NCBI GenBank assembly: GCA_025353305.1
Contig: JANXQX010000193.1
Location: forward strand, 1-25,340
Direction of reading: 5' to 3'
DNA length: 25,340 nucleotides
Origin: Holophagaceae bacterium
Lineage (GTDB): Bacteria > Acidobacteriota > Holophagae > Holophagales > Holophagaceae
Made by a program: the position numbers and the translations under genes. The notes beneath the pieces were generated by a model. It saw only the letters and a list, made by a program, of their open reading frames with translations. It did not search any database and was not told where the DNA came from. Positions 1 to 8,019 of the stretch are shown one piece after another (position 1 is the first letter of the stretch; each line of letters begins with the position of its first letter).

Positions 1-1
1 C

Positions 2-970
2 GCCAAGCCGCTCAAGCTGCTCGAGGACCCGCAGCAACACCAAGTGAAGCCCAATCTGTTCGTGCTGAAACAAAGCGCGCCACTGAAGGCCGATGAAGCC
101 AAGGAACTCCCCGTCAAGGGCAAGCCTTCGAAGGAGGACGCACCCTTTCTCGCCGCCACGCCGCTCGTGCCTTTCAACGATCCGGCCTTCGATGGCCTGA
201 TCATTCGCATGAGGGCGCCCCAGGGCGCCACGCGCTGGGAGCTGGCGCAACTGGTCACGGATTTCGTCTGGGAGTGGATCACCCAGAAGGACTACACCGT
301 GGGTTTCGCATCGGCCCTGGAGGTCTGCCGCAATCCGAGGGGCGACTGCACCGAACATGGCGTGCTCGCGGTGGCCCTGCTTCGCAAACTGGGTGTGCCC
401 GCCCGCGGCGTGGTGGGCTGGATGGCGGCCGGTGAGAATCTGGGCCTGCACTTTTGGGTGGAAGTGAAACTGGGCCATCGCTGGGTGCCCGTGGATCCCA
501 CCTTTGACCAGGCCCCCGCCTCGGCCTTCCGCTTGAAACTGGGCACCACCGACCTGGCGGACCTGGGCTCCGTGGGCTGGGAGAACGCAGGCCAGGTGTT
601 CGGCGACGGCATCTGGAAGGTTGAAAAACCAGAACACTTTGGCGGCATGCTGCTTGATGGGGCAACGCTTCGCGCGCCGGATGGCACGCGCCTGCGCGTG
701 GTTGGCTCCACCTGGAGCCTGGCTGAGGGATTGGCGCTTCATTCTGAAGGCGGGGACTTGAGCATTTCCGCACTGCCCCGCCCCTATCTCTCCACACTGG
801 AAGGCGCCAAGCTCCTGCAATCGGGGCGCTGGAAAGGCTGGTGGCAACCGAAGGAACAAAAACTCTATGTGGATCTAGGTGATCGCCGGTGGCTGGGTAT
901 CGAACCCCTGAACGAAAAAGGCTCCACGGATTTCATGGAGAAGCTGGTGGTGGAAATGCCAGGCCGCTAG
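2..970 (+). CDS. Transglutaminase-like domain protein, 5'-truncated by window edge
   Basis: The reading frame is open from base 2, so the gene begins before the window; the GTG at 44 is an internal codon or at best an alternative start. Numbered from that GTG, a transglutaminase/protease-like core is visible: a Cys in GDCTEHG (C102), a His in LGLHFWVEV (H136) and an Asp in VPVDPTFDQ (D151), in the order and spacing of the papain-like Cys-His-Asp triad. The segment around C102 (DCTEHGVLAVALLRKLGVPA) is very typical of the bacterial transglutaminase-like family, in which members cross-link, hydrolyse or simply bind peptides. About 100 residues follow the core and look like a beta-rich C-terminal domain. 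The N-terminal signal or membrane region cannot be seen. The gene converges on the secreted protein at 1087-1845. Family is well supported; substrate is unknown. Confidence 0.85.
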   Translation, partial: AKPLKLLEDPQQHQVKPNLFVLKQSAPLKADEAKELPVKGKPSKEDAPFLAATPLVPFNDPAFDGLIIRMRAPQGATRWELAQLVTDFVWEWITQKDYTVGFASALEVCRNPRGDCTEHGVLAVALLRKLGVPARGVVGWMAAGENLGLHFWVEVKLGHRWVPVDPTFDQAPASAFRLKLGTTDLADLGSVGWENAGQVFGDGIWKVEKPEHFGGMLLDGATLRAPDGTRLRVVGSTWSLAEGLALHSEGGDLSISALPRPYLSTLEGAKLLQSGRWKGWWQPKEQKLYVDLGDRRWLGIEPLNEKGSTDFMEKLVVEMPGR

Positions 971-1086
971 GGAATTTTTATTAGACGCGAATAACGCGAA
1001 ATCAAGTAAAAATAACGGCCCCATCCGGCGGTTTATCCGTGAAATTGCCGCGAGCATGCACACTGCTGTTCGGGCCTGGGCTGCGT
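971..1086. repeat. Short intergenic spacer with ACGCGAA direct repeats
   Basis: This spacer separates two convergent genes. Just after the transglutaminase stop there is an AT-rich patch containing two tandem copies of ACGCGAA with a 9-base period (starting at 985 and 994). It resembles degenerate short repeats found next to gene ends in many environmental bacteria, but a single locus cannot prove a repeat family. A weak GCGG/CCGC pairing around 1030-1053 lacks a T-run, so I do not call a terminator. Confidence 0.35.
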
Positions 1087-1845
1087 CTACTTGAAGCCCC
1101 CGGGCCTCATGGTCCCGAGTCCGCCAACGACAGGGCCAGACATGGAAACCGGCGGAGCGAAAGCCGGAACGGGACCCACGCCGATGACGTCGGTGACCTG
1201 GGTCGTGGCGATCCAGTTCCGAAACGTGGTCTCTATGGCACCAGCCATGGCGTCGACCATCGCCAAGGCGATGGGATCGTTCTGAGCCGATCCGGTAAGT
1301 TTCCGGAGCATTTCGGTCTTCAGGTTGCCCTTGAGCATAGCCACCAACTTGAATTCCAGGGCGTTCAGGGAACAGGGAACGTTCGGTGTCGGGGGGGCAT
1401 ACGGGACCATCTGCATAGTGAAGGTCGGATACCACCGCAGTCCCGGGACCTTCACGCTCGCAGCCCAGGCGTTGAATCCTGCGTTGAATCCGCCCGCGAT
1501 GGCCTGATTGCAATTCCAGCCTTGGGGTGCTTTGGACTTCGTTTCCGAGTAGACCGGAGGACCAATGACCATCCCCCCGGTCGCGGTGGCGCCGGAGATG
1601 GAGACCGAGTTCAGGAAGGCAAATGACTGCCAGGTCCCCCAGGCGGAGCAGACCGCCGAACTCATCCCGTCCAGGTAGCTGTTGCACCTTGCTTTCGTCG
1701 CCGAGTCCTTCATGAAAGTCGGGTTCGCGCGGTCGAAGATCTGCTTGGCGTCCCTGGCCATGTCGGATGCATTCGGCCTTGAGGCCAGGGCCGGGAGAGG
1801 AAGGAGCGCGGCCAGGAGAAGGAGGGTGCTGCGCTGTGGGGACAT
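1087..1845 (-). CDS. Secreted protein of unknown function with four cysteines
   Basis: The 252-residue product starts with a clear Sec signal peptide: a basic N-region (MSPQR), a Leu/Ala-rich core and a likely cut after LPALA near residue 21. No lipobox is present, so a soluble periplasmic or secreted protein is expected. AGGAG lies about seven bases upstream of the ATG, which supports this start. The mature part has four Cys (54, 66, 112, 158) that could form two disulfides, Gly/Ala-rich stretches (IAGGFNAGFNAWA) and a Pro/Gly/Met-rich tail. I recognise no domain. It is transcribed away from the ABC-F gene across a 383-bp spacer and stands alone on its strand. It is very probably a real gene, but its function cannot be assigned from the sequence. 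Confidence 0.75.
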   Translation of the reverse strand: MSPQRSTLLLLAALLPLPALASRPNASDMARDAKQIFDRANPTFMKDSATKARCNSYLDGMSSAVCSAWGTWQSFAFLNSVSISGATATGGMVIGPPVYSETKSKAPQGWNCNQAIAGGFNAGFNAWAASVKVPGLRWYPTFTMQMVPYAPPTPNVPCSLNALEFKLVAMLKGNLKTEMLRKLTGSAQNDPIALAMVDAMAGAIETTFRNWIATTQVTDVIGVGPVPAFAPPVSMSGPVVGGLGTMRPGGFK

Positions 1846-2228
1846 GGATTTCTCCTGCAGGTCGGGAGTACGGCCGGTGGGCTAAGGGGGGCGGGCCCGG
1901 GGGGGAAGATATTGAGAAGTGAAGGTGTTTCCTTGATTGTATCCGCCCTCTTGTCCCTCCTTGGGATGTCCCTGATGAATCATCTGTTCCCGGATTGAAT
2001 GGGGTTTCCTGGGCCCATCATCGGCGCGCTCCGGTGCGAAAAACGGAAGTGCGCTGGTTCTTCGTGGCTTGGTTTTCTCCTTTGATGCAAAGCCGCGTTC
2101 TACGGCGGTGGAATGATTCTTTTTGAATTCTGCTCCGGTTGAATGGTTCATTGGCTGTTCACCAGCATTCGCGCGATGGGCCTTTCCCGATCCGTGAGAT
2201 TCTGAAGGATTGCGGTATCGGAGTTGCA
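1846..2228. promoter_or_regulatory. Divergent intergenic region upstream of the secreted protein and the ABC-F gene
   Basis: This 383-bp stretch carries no convincing gene. It must contain the promoters of both flanking genes, but I cannot pick out confident -35/-10 boxes. It holds a G-quadruplex-type run at 1879-1905 (listed separately), an imperfect hairpin around TCCG...CGGA near 2028-2050, and two similar boxes, CCGGATTGAATGG near 1990 and CCGGTTGAATGG near 2134, that could be operator half-copies. Base composition in 2060-2150 is visibly more AT-rich than in the genes. Confidence 0.5.
1879..1905 (+). other. G-quadruplex-type G-run
   Basis: Four G-tracts of 3, 6, 3 and 7 G separated by loops of 4, 1 and 3 bases fit the standard G3+N1-7 pattern. 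It lies 34-60 bp upstream of the start codon of the minus-strand secreted protein, with the G-rich strand being that gene's template strand. The stretch also contains a GGGCCC/CCCGGG palindrome, so ordinary hairpin folding would compete. Confidence 0.5.
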
Positions 2229-4190
2229 ATGCCCGTCGCGTTATCCCTGGTGAATGTGAGCAAAGCCTATGGCGCCCAGCCCATCCTGGACGCCATCAGC
2301 TTCGGGTTGCAGGCGGGCGAAAAAGTCGGACTCATCGGCCGGAACGGCACAGGCAAGAGCACTCTCTTCAAGCTCCTGGCAGGTGTGGAGACGCCGGACA
2401 GCGGCGAAGTGATCATCACCCAGGGACTGCGTGTGGCGCGCCTCAGCCAGGAGCCGCACTTCGCTCCCGGCGCGACCGTGCGTCAGGCGTTGGAAGACGC
2501 GCTCAAAGACCATCGCGTGCTCCTGGACCGCCATGCGGCCATCCATGAAGAGCTGCACGGCGATGGAACTGAAAATGCTAATGAAGCAAAGTCTGAAAGG
2601 CTCCATCAGGAACTGGACGCCATCGAGCATCACCTGCATCACATGGGCTGGGACCTGGAACCGCGGCTCAAAGAAGCCTGCACCACCTGGGGGCTGACGG
2701 ATGTGGAAGCCGCTGTGGAATCACTTTCCGGCGGCTGGCGCAAACGCGTGGCGCTGGCCCAGGCCTGGCTGAAGGATCCCGATGTGCTGGTGCTGGACGA
2801 GCCCACCAACCACCTCGACCCCGAGCAAGTGGAAAAGCTCGAAGCCTGGCTGCTGGGCTTCGAGGGCGCGCTGCTGCTTATCACACACGACCGCCATCTG
2901 CTGGATTCGGTGGTGGCGAAAATGCTCGAACTGGAGGGCGGCAAGCTGGCCGTCTACGAAGGTTCCTACAGCGACTACCTGCTGCTGAAAGCCGACCAGG
3001 AATTCCGCGAGGCGCGCCTGACGGACCACATGCAGAACCGCCTGCGGCGGGAAATGGCCTGGCTGCGGCGCGGCGCCAAGGCCCGCACGCGGAAATCGAA
3101 ACTCCGCATCCAGGACGTGCTGGACCTGAAAGATGACGTTGACGACCGCAGCCGCAGCGAATCGCGTGAGCGGCTCACCTTTGCGGGCGGTTCCAACCGC
3201 AGCGACGCCCTCGTGTCCGGCCGTGACCTCCATTTCCGTTACAGCCCCGAAAGCCCTGACCTTCTCGGGGGTCTGGACCTCGTGCTACAGCGCGGCATGC
3301 GCATCGCGCTGCTGGGTCCCAACGGCTGCGGCAAGTCCACGCTGCTGAAGGTGATCATGGGCGATCTCCAGGCCGAGGGCGTGCTGACCCGGCACCCCAA
3401 GCTTTCCATCTCCGTGATCAGCCAGGGCCGCGGCGAATTGGACGGGGATGCCTCCGTGCTGGACAACCTGGCGGAGCGCGCGGCGGTGGTGAACATCGGC
3501 GGCTCCGCCATCCTGGCCCACGTCTACCTCACGCGTTTCGGTTTTCCCGTGGACCAGCAGAAGCGGGTCGCCTCCACCCTCAGCGGCGGCGAACGCAACC
3601 GCCTGCTGCTGGCGCGCACCATGCTGCATCCCGTGGACCTGCTGGTGCTGGACGAACCCACCAACGACCTGGACATCCCCACATTGCAGAACCTTGAAGA
3701 AGCGCTTCAGGACTATCCCGGAACCCTGCTGCTCGTGAGCCACGATAGATTCTTCCTGGATCAGGTGGCTACGCACACGTTGGCGTGGAACGTCGAGGGA
3801 TCACCCATGTGGGAACTTTACGAGGGCAGCCCCACCACAGTGAAAAGCCTGCGCGAGCAGCGGGCCGCAGAACTGTCTGCTTCCAATCCGGCATCCACAG
3901 GCAGCAAGAACGAAGCAGCAAAGACCGGCGCCAGACTGGAATCCGGAATGTCCAGGAAACCAGGTATCACCCAAAAAGAGCAGCGCCGTCTGGCAGAAGT
4001 CGAAATGCAAATGGCCGCGCTCCACCAGCACATCGCCGTGCTGGAATCGAGCCTCTCCACCTCTTCGGCCTTTCTCACCGCCGATGCGCCGGGACACCAG
4101 GCTCTCAAGGACCGCGATGCCGCCAAGGCCGCCCTGGAGGCCCTTGAAACGGAGTGGATGAATCTGGAAGAGAAACGGCAAGGAATCTGA
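2229..4190 (+). CDS. uup: ABC-F family ATPase, Uup-type
   Basis: The 653-residue protein carries two ABC ATPase domains and no membrane segments. Domain 1 has Walker A GRNGTGKS (37-44), signature LSGGW (166-170) and Walker B ending LVLDE (191). Domain 2 has GPNGCGKS (363-370), LSGGE (451-455) and LVLDE (476). The inter-domain linker contains MAWLRRGAKARTRKSK (276-291), typical of Uup, and the last ~75 residues form a charged coiled coil like the Uup C-terminal DNA-binding domain. ABC-F proteins act on ribosomes; Uup has also been linked to branched DNA intermediates and transposon excision. I chose the ATG at 2229 because GGAG lies five bases upstream and the ABC fold begins at once; the frame stays open to an ATG at 2139, but the extra 30 residues look non-coding. 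The gene is probably monocistronic. A different ABC-F subgroup is the main alternative. Confidence 0.88.
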   Translation: MPVALSLVNVSKAYGAQPILDAISFGLQAGEKVGLIGRNGTGKSTLFKLLAGVETPDSGEVIITQGLRVARLSQEPHFAPGATVRQALEDALKDHRVLLDRHAAIHEELHGDGTENANEAKSERLHQELDAIEHHLHHMGWDLEPRLKEACTTWGLTDVEAAVESLSGGWRKRVALAQAWLKDPDVLVLDEPTNHLDPEQVEKLEAWLLGFEGALLLITHDRHLLDSVVAKMLELEGGKLAVYEGSYSDYLLLKADQEFREARLTDHMQNRLRREMAWLRRGAKARTRKSKLRIQDVLDLKDDVDDRSRSESRERLTFAGGSNRSDALVSGRDLHFRYSPESPDLLGGLDLVLQRGMRIALLGPNGCGKSTLLKVIMGDLQAEGVLTRHPKLSISVISQGRGELDGDASVLDNLAERAAVVNIGGSAILAHVYLTRFGFPVDQQKRVASTLSGGERNRLLLARTMLHPVDLLVLDEPTNDLDIPTLQNLEEALQDYPGTLLLVSHDRFFLDQVATHTLAWNVEGSPMWELYEGSPTTVKSLREQRAAELSASNPASTGSKNEAAKTGARLESGMSRKPGITQKEQRRLAEVEMQMAALHQHIAVLESSLSTSSAFLTADAPGHQALKDRDAAKAALEALETEWMNLEEKRQGI

Positions 4191-4342
4191 AGCCCGTAAA
4201 AGGAACCTTGCCCTGCGGCATCCCAGACCAAGCCATGCCACCACCTTCTGCATTTGCTTTCCATGCACCAGCCCGAGCTTTTACCATGGCCTTCACCCCT
4301 TGCCACCTCGCGGATACCTCGGTCCCGCCTCCCAGGAACCCC

Positions 4343-5071
4343 ATGCACCTGAGCATCATCATTCCCGTCTTCAACGAGCGCGCCACGATTCAGGATCTTC
4401 TGGAAAAAGTGAATGCGGCCCCGCTGCCGGGGGGCATGACCCGCGAACTGCTGGTGGTGGACGATGCCTCCAGCGACGGTACGCGCGAGTTTCTTCAGGG
4501 TCTGGAAATGAGTTCTTTCCGCCTGCTGCTCCATCCGGTCAACCGCGGCAAATCGGCGGCCGTACGCACGGGCATCGCTCATGCCGAGGGAGATTTCCTC
4601 GTCGTCCAGGATGCGGACCTGGAGTATGACCCGCAGGATTACCATCTGCTCCTGGAGCCCATTCTGGCCGGACGGGCAGACGTTGTTTACGGGTCCCGCT
4701 TCTGCCACCGGAATGGCATGACACCCAGTCTCCGTTCCATGCACGTCTTCGGTAATAGGCTCCTCACGGTCCTCAGCAACCTGCTGTCGGGCCTTTCCCT
4801 CACGGACATGGAGACCTGCTACAAGCTCTTCCGCATCGAGGTGATCCGGGGAATCCCACTCAAGGCGGAGCGTTTCGGCTTCGAGCCGGAGGTGACCATC
4901 AAGCTGGCCCGCCAGCGGCGCTGGCGCATCGCCGAAGTCCCAATTTCCTATCAGCGCCGCTCCTACTCCGAGGGTAAAAAGATCCGCCTGCGGGACGCGT
5001 TCCATGCCCTGGGCGTGATGATCGCCGCCCGCTTCTTCCAACCCGCTGGGACCCTGGAGGCCAAGCCATGA
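4343..5071 (+). CDS. GT2 family glycosyltransferase (polyprenyl-phosphate sugar transferase-like)
   Basis: The 242-residue cytoplasmic protein has a GT-A fold. It opens with LSIIIPVFNE (3-12), then VVDDASSDGT (38-47) for nucleotide-sugar binding, the DXD-type VQDADLEYDP (88-97), YGSRF (116-120), and the acceptor-side segments TDMETCYKLFR and FGFEPEVTIK. These are hallmarks of the dolichyl/undecaprenyl-phosphate mannose or glucose synthase group, which charges a lipid carrier at the inner membrane. No C-terminal membrane helices are present. The frame extends upstream to 4154 inside the ABC-F gene, but the ATG at 4343 is preferred: AGGAA precedes it and the GT2 motif begins at residue 3. It overlaps the next membrane protein by ATGA, so the two are probably co-translated: this enzyme would supply a lipid-linked sugar to the GT-C-like partner. 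The exact sugar cannot be read. Confidence 0.88.
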   Translation: MHLSIIIPVFNERATIQDLLEKVNAAPLPGGMTRELLVVDDASSDGTREFLQGLEMSSFRLLLHPVNRGKSAAVRTGIAHAEGDFLVVQDADLEYDPQDYHLLLEPILAGRADVVYGSRFCHRNGMTPSLRSMHVFGNRLLTVLSNLLSGLSLTDMETCYKLFRIEVIRGIPLKAERFGFEPEVTIKLARQRRWRIAEVPISYQRRSYSEGKKIRLRDAFHALGVMIAARFFQPAGTLEAKP

Positions 5072-6543
5072 CCACTCCCAAGCGCTTGCCCCTCCATCTC
5101 CTGGGCATTGCCACCTTCGCGCTGGCCTGCTTCCGGATCCTCAGCTTTGGCTATCTCCCGCCGGACGATGTGCTGCGTCACGCCGCCTTCGCCACGACCC
5201 ACCGGAACTGGGGCCAGATCCTGGTGGGCCGGCCCGAAGCCCTGTTCGATCAGAGTCCGGGCTGGCATGCCTTCCTGCGGATCCTCCACGCCTGCACGGG
5301 CTGGGATCCCGAGACCCTGGCCCTGGTGTCCATCGCCCTCTGCCTGATGCTGTTCCTGTCCATTGGCCTGCTTTGGGTCCGCCATTGGGAAGCCTGGGCC
5401 CTCACGCTTGCGGCCTTCTTCCTGGTGGATGGCGCCCTGATCCAGCGGCTTTCGCTGGGCCGTCCCTTCATTGTCACGGCTGCCATCACCCTCTGCCTGC
5501 TGGGGAGTGTCCGCACGCCCGGCCTGCAGCCCTGGCGCTCCTGGCGTCATCTGGGCTGGTTGCTCGGGGGCGCCCTGGCCACCTGGGTGCATGGCAGCTG
5601 GTACCTGCTCTTGCTCATCCCCGGAGCCGTCCTTCTCGCGGGGCGCTGGTTGGAGGCCCTGCGCCTGGGAGCGGCCTTGCTGGCGGGATGCCTGCTGGGG
5701 GCTCTGCTCACGGGCCATCCTGCAAGCTTCCTGGGAGGCCAGCTAGCCCACCTGGGCGCCGCCCTGGGTCAGCCCTCCCAGCTCAACGCCCTGGCCATGG
5801 AATTCCTGCCTGGCCTGCAACCCCTTCTGCTTCTGCCCTTCATCGGCCTCGCGGCTCTCTGGAACCACGCCCGTCCCAAGTCCCTGGGACTTCAGCAGGA
5901 CGCCACCTTCATCCTCGGTGTCCTGGCCTGGATCGTAGGCTATTTCTGGGTGTGGCGTTTCTATCTGGACTGGGCTTTCCCGGCGCTGGCGCTATGGACC
6001 GCCTGGCAGCTGGACGACGCCCTGGAAGAGGCCCAACCGGTTGGCTGGAGCCGGGCGCAGCTCTCGGCTTTTACGATGCTCTGCTTCGTTGCGGTTTCGG
6101 GAGCCAATTTATCCGAACGGTGGTCCGTGATCGGGTCCGGCTCCGGGCTGGACGCCCGGCGTCCCGCGGAAGCTGCACTGCTGCCAGAGCCAGGAGGCGT
6201 GCTTTATGCCACATCCATGCGCGTCTTCTACGCCACCTTTTTCCATAATCCGGAAGGGCAATGGAAGTACGTTCTGGGCTATGAGCCGGGGATGATGACG
6301 CCGGAGGATGCTGCGGTCTACCAGGCCTTTTTCAGCGCGCCGGACAAGGCTCAGGCCCTGGCGCCCTGGATCGCTCGCATGGGTGCTGGAGACAGGCTCG
6401 TGCTGGAAGCCCCCGCTGGCCACCCGCCCCGCATTCCCACCCTCGTTTGGAGCTATGCCGAACCCAACAAATGGGTGGGCAGAAAGCCGCCTAGCAGCAC
6501 CGGCCCGCGTCCTGCTGGTGGATTGCTCCCTGAGAGCAGGTGA
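5068..6543 (+). CDS. Polytopic membrane protein, GT-C-like glycosyltransferase candidate
   Basis: The 491-residue protein has about nine to eleven Leu/Ala/Trp-rich hydrophobic segments up to about residue 360, then a soluble tail of about 130 residues. The first loop after helix 1 contains YLPPDD (D33-D34), which matches the acidic motif that GT-C enzymes place in their first extracytoplasmic loop to bind the lipid-phosphate sugar donor. Its start overlaps the stop of the GT2 gene (ATGA), which would make and charge that donor. The tail is Pro-rich at its end. I do not recognise a named family with confidence; GT-C fold is an inference from topology, motif and neighbour. It could instead be a glycan flippase-like or O-antigen-type membrane protein. 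Confidence 0.7.
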   Translation: MTTPKRLPLHLLGIATFALACFRILSFGYLPPDDVLRHAAFATTHRNWGQILVGRPEALFDQSPGWHAFLRILHACTGWDPETLALVSIALCLMLFLSIGLLWVRHWEAWALTLAAFFLVDGALIQRLSLGRPFIVTAAITLCLLGSVRTPGLQPWRSWRHLGWLLGGALATWVHGSWYLLLLIPGAVLLAGRWLEALRLGAALLAGCLLGALLTGHPASFLGGQLAHLGAALGQPSQLNALAMEFLPGLQPLLLLPFIGLAALWNHARPKSLGLQQDATFILGVLAWIVGYFWVWRFYLDWAFPALALWTAWQLDDALEEAQPVGWSRAQLSAFTMLCFVAVSGANLSERWSVIGSGSGLDARRPAEAALLPEPGGVLYATSMRVFYATFFHNPEGQWKYVLGYEPGMMTPEDAAVYQAFFSAPDKAQALAPWIARMGAGDRLVLEAPAGHPPRIPTLVWSYAEPNKWVGRKPPSSTGPRPAGGLLPESR

Positions 6544-6555
6544 GCGTTTTTTTTT
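6511..6555 (+). terminator. Possible intrinsic terminator
   Basis: CCTGCT (6511-6516) can pair with AGCAGG (6535-6540), and a nine-T run follows at 6547-6555. The hairpin overlaps the last codons and stop of the membrane protein, its loop is long, and six bases separate stem from T-run, so efficiency is doubtful. An inner GCTC/GAGC pairing competes. Its location between convergent genes is appropriate. Confidence 0.35.
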
Positions 6556-6585
6556 CTGCTTCTGGACGTCGAATCAGTCAGCCGA

Positions 6586-8019
6586 TTAGGGAGTTGCAGT
6601 CTTCACCGGGATTTCCCGTTGATACAGGAACCAGCTCCATCCGGAATCCCCGGAGAAGGGAAAGGCGTCCCTGAACTGGTAGATCCCGGCACCACCCAGG
6701 CCTATCCGCGCCGGGGGCTGGAAGGCTGGGTCCTGGGAATGGGTCAGGAACCAGTCCGGCCGCTCGCTCTGCCACCGGGCCCTGACCACATAGGCCAGCC
6801 TGTTCCCATCCTTGATCCGAGGGGCATAGAACTCCACCATGATGCGATTACGGAAATCGTGGTCGCTGGCGATGCGCACGGATTCCCCCGGGGCGTGGGC
6901 AAGGATGGAGGCCAGTGCCGCGGAATAGTTCCCCCGGCCGAACCGCAGCAGTTGTATGACGCCCACGGCTTCCCCTGCCAGGAACAAGCCGGTTACCGCG
7001 AGGACGGACCAACGCCACGGAGGGGAAGACTTGCGATAGCCTTCGCCCATCAGCCGGGCCAACAGCAGGTAGAAAAACGGAAAACAGACGATGAGGTATC
7101 TGAAATAGAAATACTCCGGATGCGTGGCCACCAGGAGGCAGGCCGGAGCGATGGGCAGCAGGGCCGGGTAGAAGGCCCAGGAATCATCCCGGGTCCGGTA
7201 CAGGAGCGTGGTGCCGAGAACGACGACAAGGATGAAGACAAGGATCGCAAGGCCGGTGCCGAACCACAGTCCTTGCAAGCCCACGAGCAGAGTGAGGGCC
7301 TGGCCGACCACTCCCCAGATGGAGTTCACGGGACCCCCGCCAATCTCCATCTCCCTCAGGAACCAGAAATACCATCCCGCAAAGCACGCCAAAGGTGGTC
7401 CATGCCAGGCCAGGAACCCCCGGATCTTGTCCCGTGGCGAGCCCAGGCGCGGAAGCTCCACCACCATGTCACCGGCTGCGAGGGCGGCCAAGACCAGGAT
7501 GAACGAGGCGTGGGACAGGATGCCCAGGGCGGAGACCAGCCAGAAAGCCACCCATCGCCCCCAGAGGGAACCTTGCCCCTTGCCGAATCTGAGGGAGTAG
7601 GCCGCCAGCGCGCACAGGATGGCCGGGGCGTAGCCGCGTGCTTCGGAGAAGTAGAGCAGCAGCGGGTAGGAAGTGCCTGCCAGGACGACGCTCAGTAGGG
7701 CTTCCGGATAACCCCATCTTTTCAAGGCGAGGTGGCCCATCAGGAACAGGCTTCCGATCCCGGAAAGGACCGGAAGAAGGCGGTACATGTAGAGGTGTTT
7801 TTGGTCGCCGAGCAGGTATAGGAAGAGCGTGTTCAGAGGATGGTTGTTGTCATGCTTGAAGCGCAGGAACACGTCGCCGGCAGAGTGCGCGCTTCGGGCG
7901 AGCACGAGGGACCAGATCTCATCGAGCCAGAGATCCCCCCGGGCCGCGGCGAGGATGAGAATGGAGAGCATGGTGCAGGTGAGCCAAAGCCCCAGGCGGG
8001 AACGGCGGATGCCACTCAT
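6586..8019 (-). CDS. GT39-like membrane glycosyltransferase (GT-C fold)
   Basis: The 477-residue protein has a membrane helix at about 9-27, then GDLWLDEIWSL with D33-E34, the Asp-Glu pair that the PMT/ArnT-like family uses in its first extracytoplasmic loop. HDNNHPLNTLFLYLL (56-70) follows and matches the NHPPL-type motif of the same family. About ten more hydrophobic segments extend to about 380, ending in a soluble periplasmic-side domain of about 100 residues. Such enzymes transfer a sugar from polyprenyl phosphate to proteins, lipid A or cell-wall glycans. GAGGG five to seven bases upstream of the ATG supports the start. It converges on the GT2/GT-C pair, so the three form one glycan locus although not one operon. 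Acceptor and sugar are unknown. Confidence 0.82.
   Translation of the reverse strand: MSGIRRSRLGLWLTCTMLSILILAAARGDLWLDEIWSLVLARSAHSAGDVFLRFKHDNNHPLNTLFLYLLGDQKHLYMYRLLPVLSGIGSLFLMGHLALKRWGYPEALLSVVLAGTSYPLLLYFSEARGYAPAILCALAAYSLRFGKGQGSLWGRWVAFWLVSALGILSHASFILVLAALAAGDMVVELPRLGSPRDKIRGFLAWHGPPLACFAGWYFWFLREMEIGGGPVNSIWGVVGQALTLLVGLQGLWFGTGLAILVFILVVVLGTTLLYRTRDDSWAFYPALLPIAPACLLVATHPEYFYFRYLIVCFPFFYLLLARLMGEGYRKSSPPWRWSVLAVTGLFLAGEAVGVIQLLRFGRGNYSAALASILAHAPGESVRIASDHDFRNRIMVEFYAPRIKDGNRLAYVVRARWQSERPDWFLTHSQDPAFQPPARIGLGGAGIYQFRDAFPFSGDSGWSWFLYQREIPVKTATP

Noticed and set aside
435..446. Val for Ala in the MutL metal-binding motif as loss of endonuclease
   Set aside because: These are residue numbers of MutL, not bases: the Asp, Gln, His and both Glu of the motif and the CPHGRP segment are all kept, so the change is conservative and activity is still expected.
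1030..1053. GCGG/CCGC hairpin between convergent genes
   Set aside because: Four-base stem, long loop and no T-run, so not called a terminator.
2025..2055. Hairpin TCCG/CGGA with GCGC flanks in the 1846-2228 spacer
   Set aside because: Short stems with an internal loop and no T-run; too weak to call a terminator or RNA.
2139..2228. 30-residue N-terminal extension of the ABC-F protein
   Set aside because: The extra residues match nothing in the family, while the ATG at 2229 has a ribosome site and begins directly with the ABC fold.
3818..5041. 407-codon open frame on the minus strand
   Set aside because: It lies opposite the ABC-F and GT2 genes, has no recognisable motif and has biased composition.
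6619..7698. 359-codon open frame on the plus strand
   Set aside because: It is antisense to the GT39-like gene; the Gly/Pro/Gln/Arg-rich translation lacks any domain.
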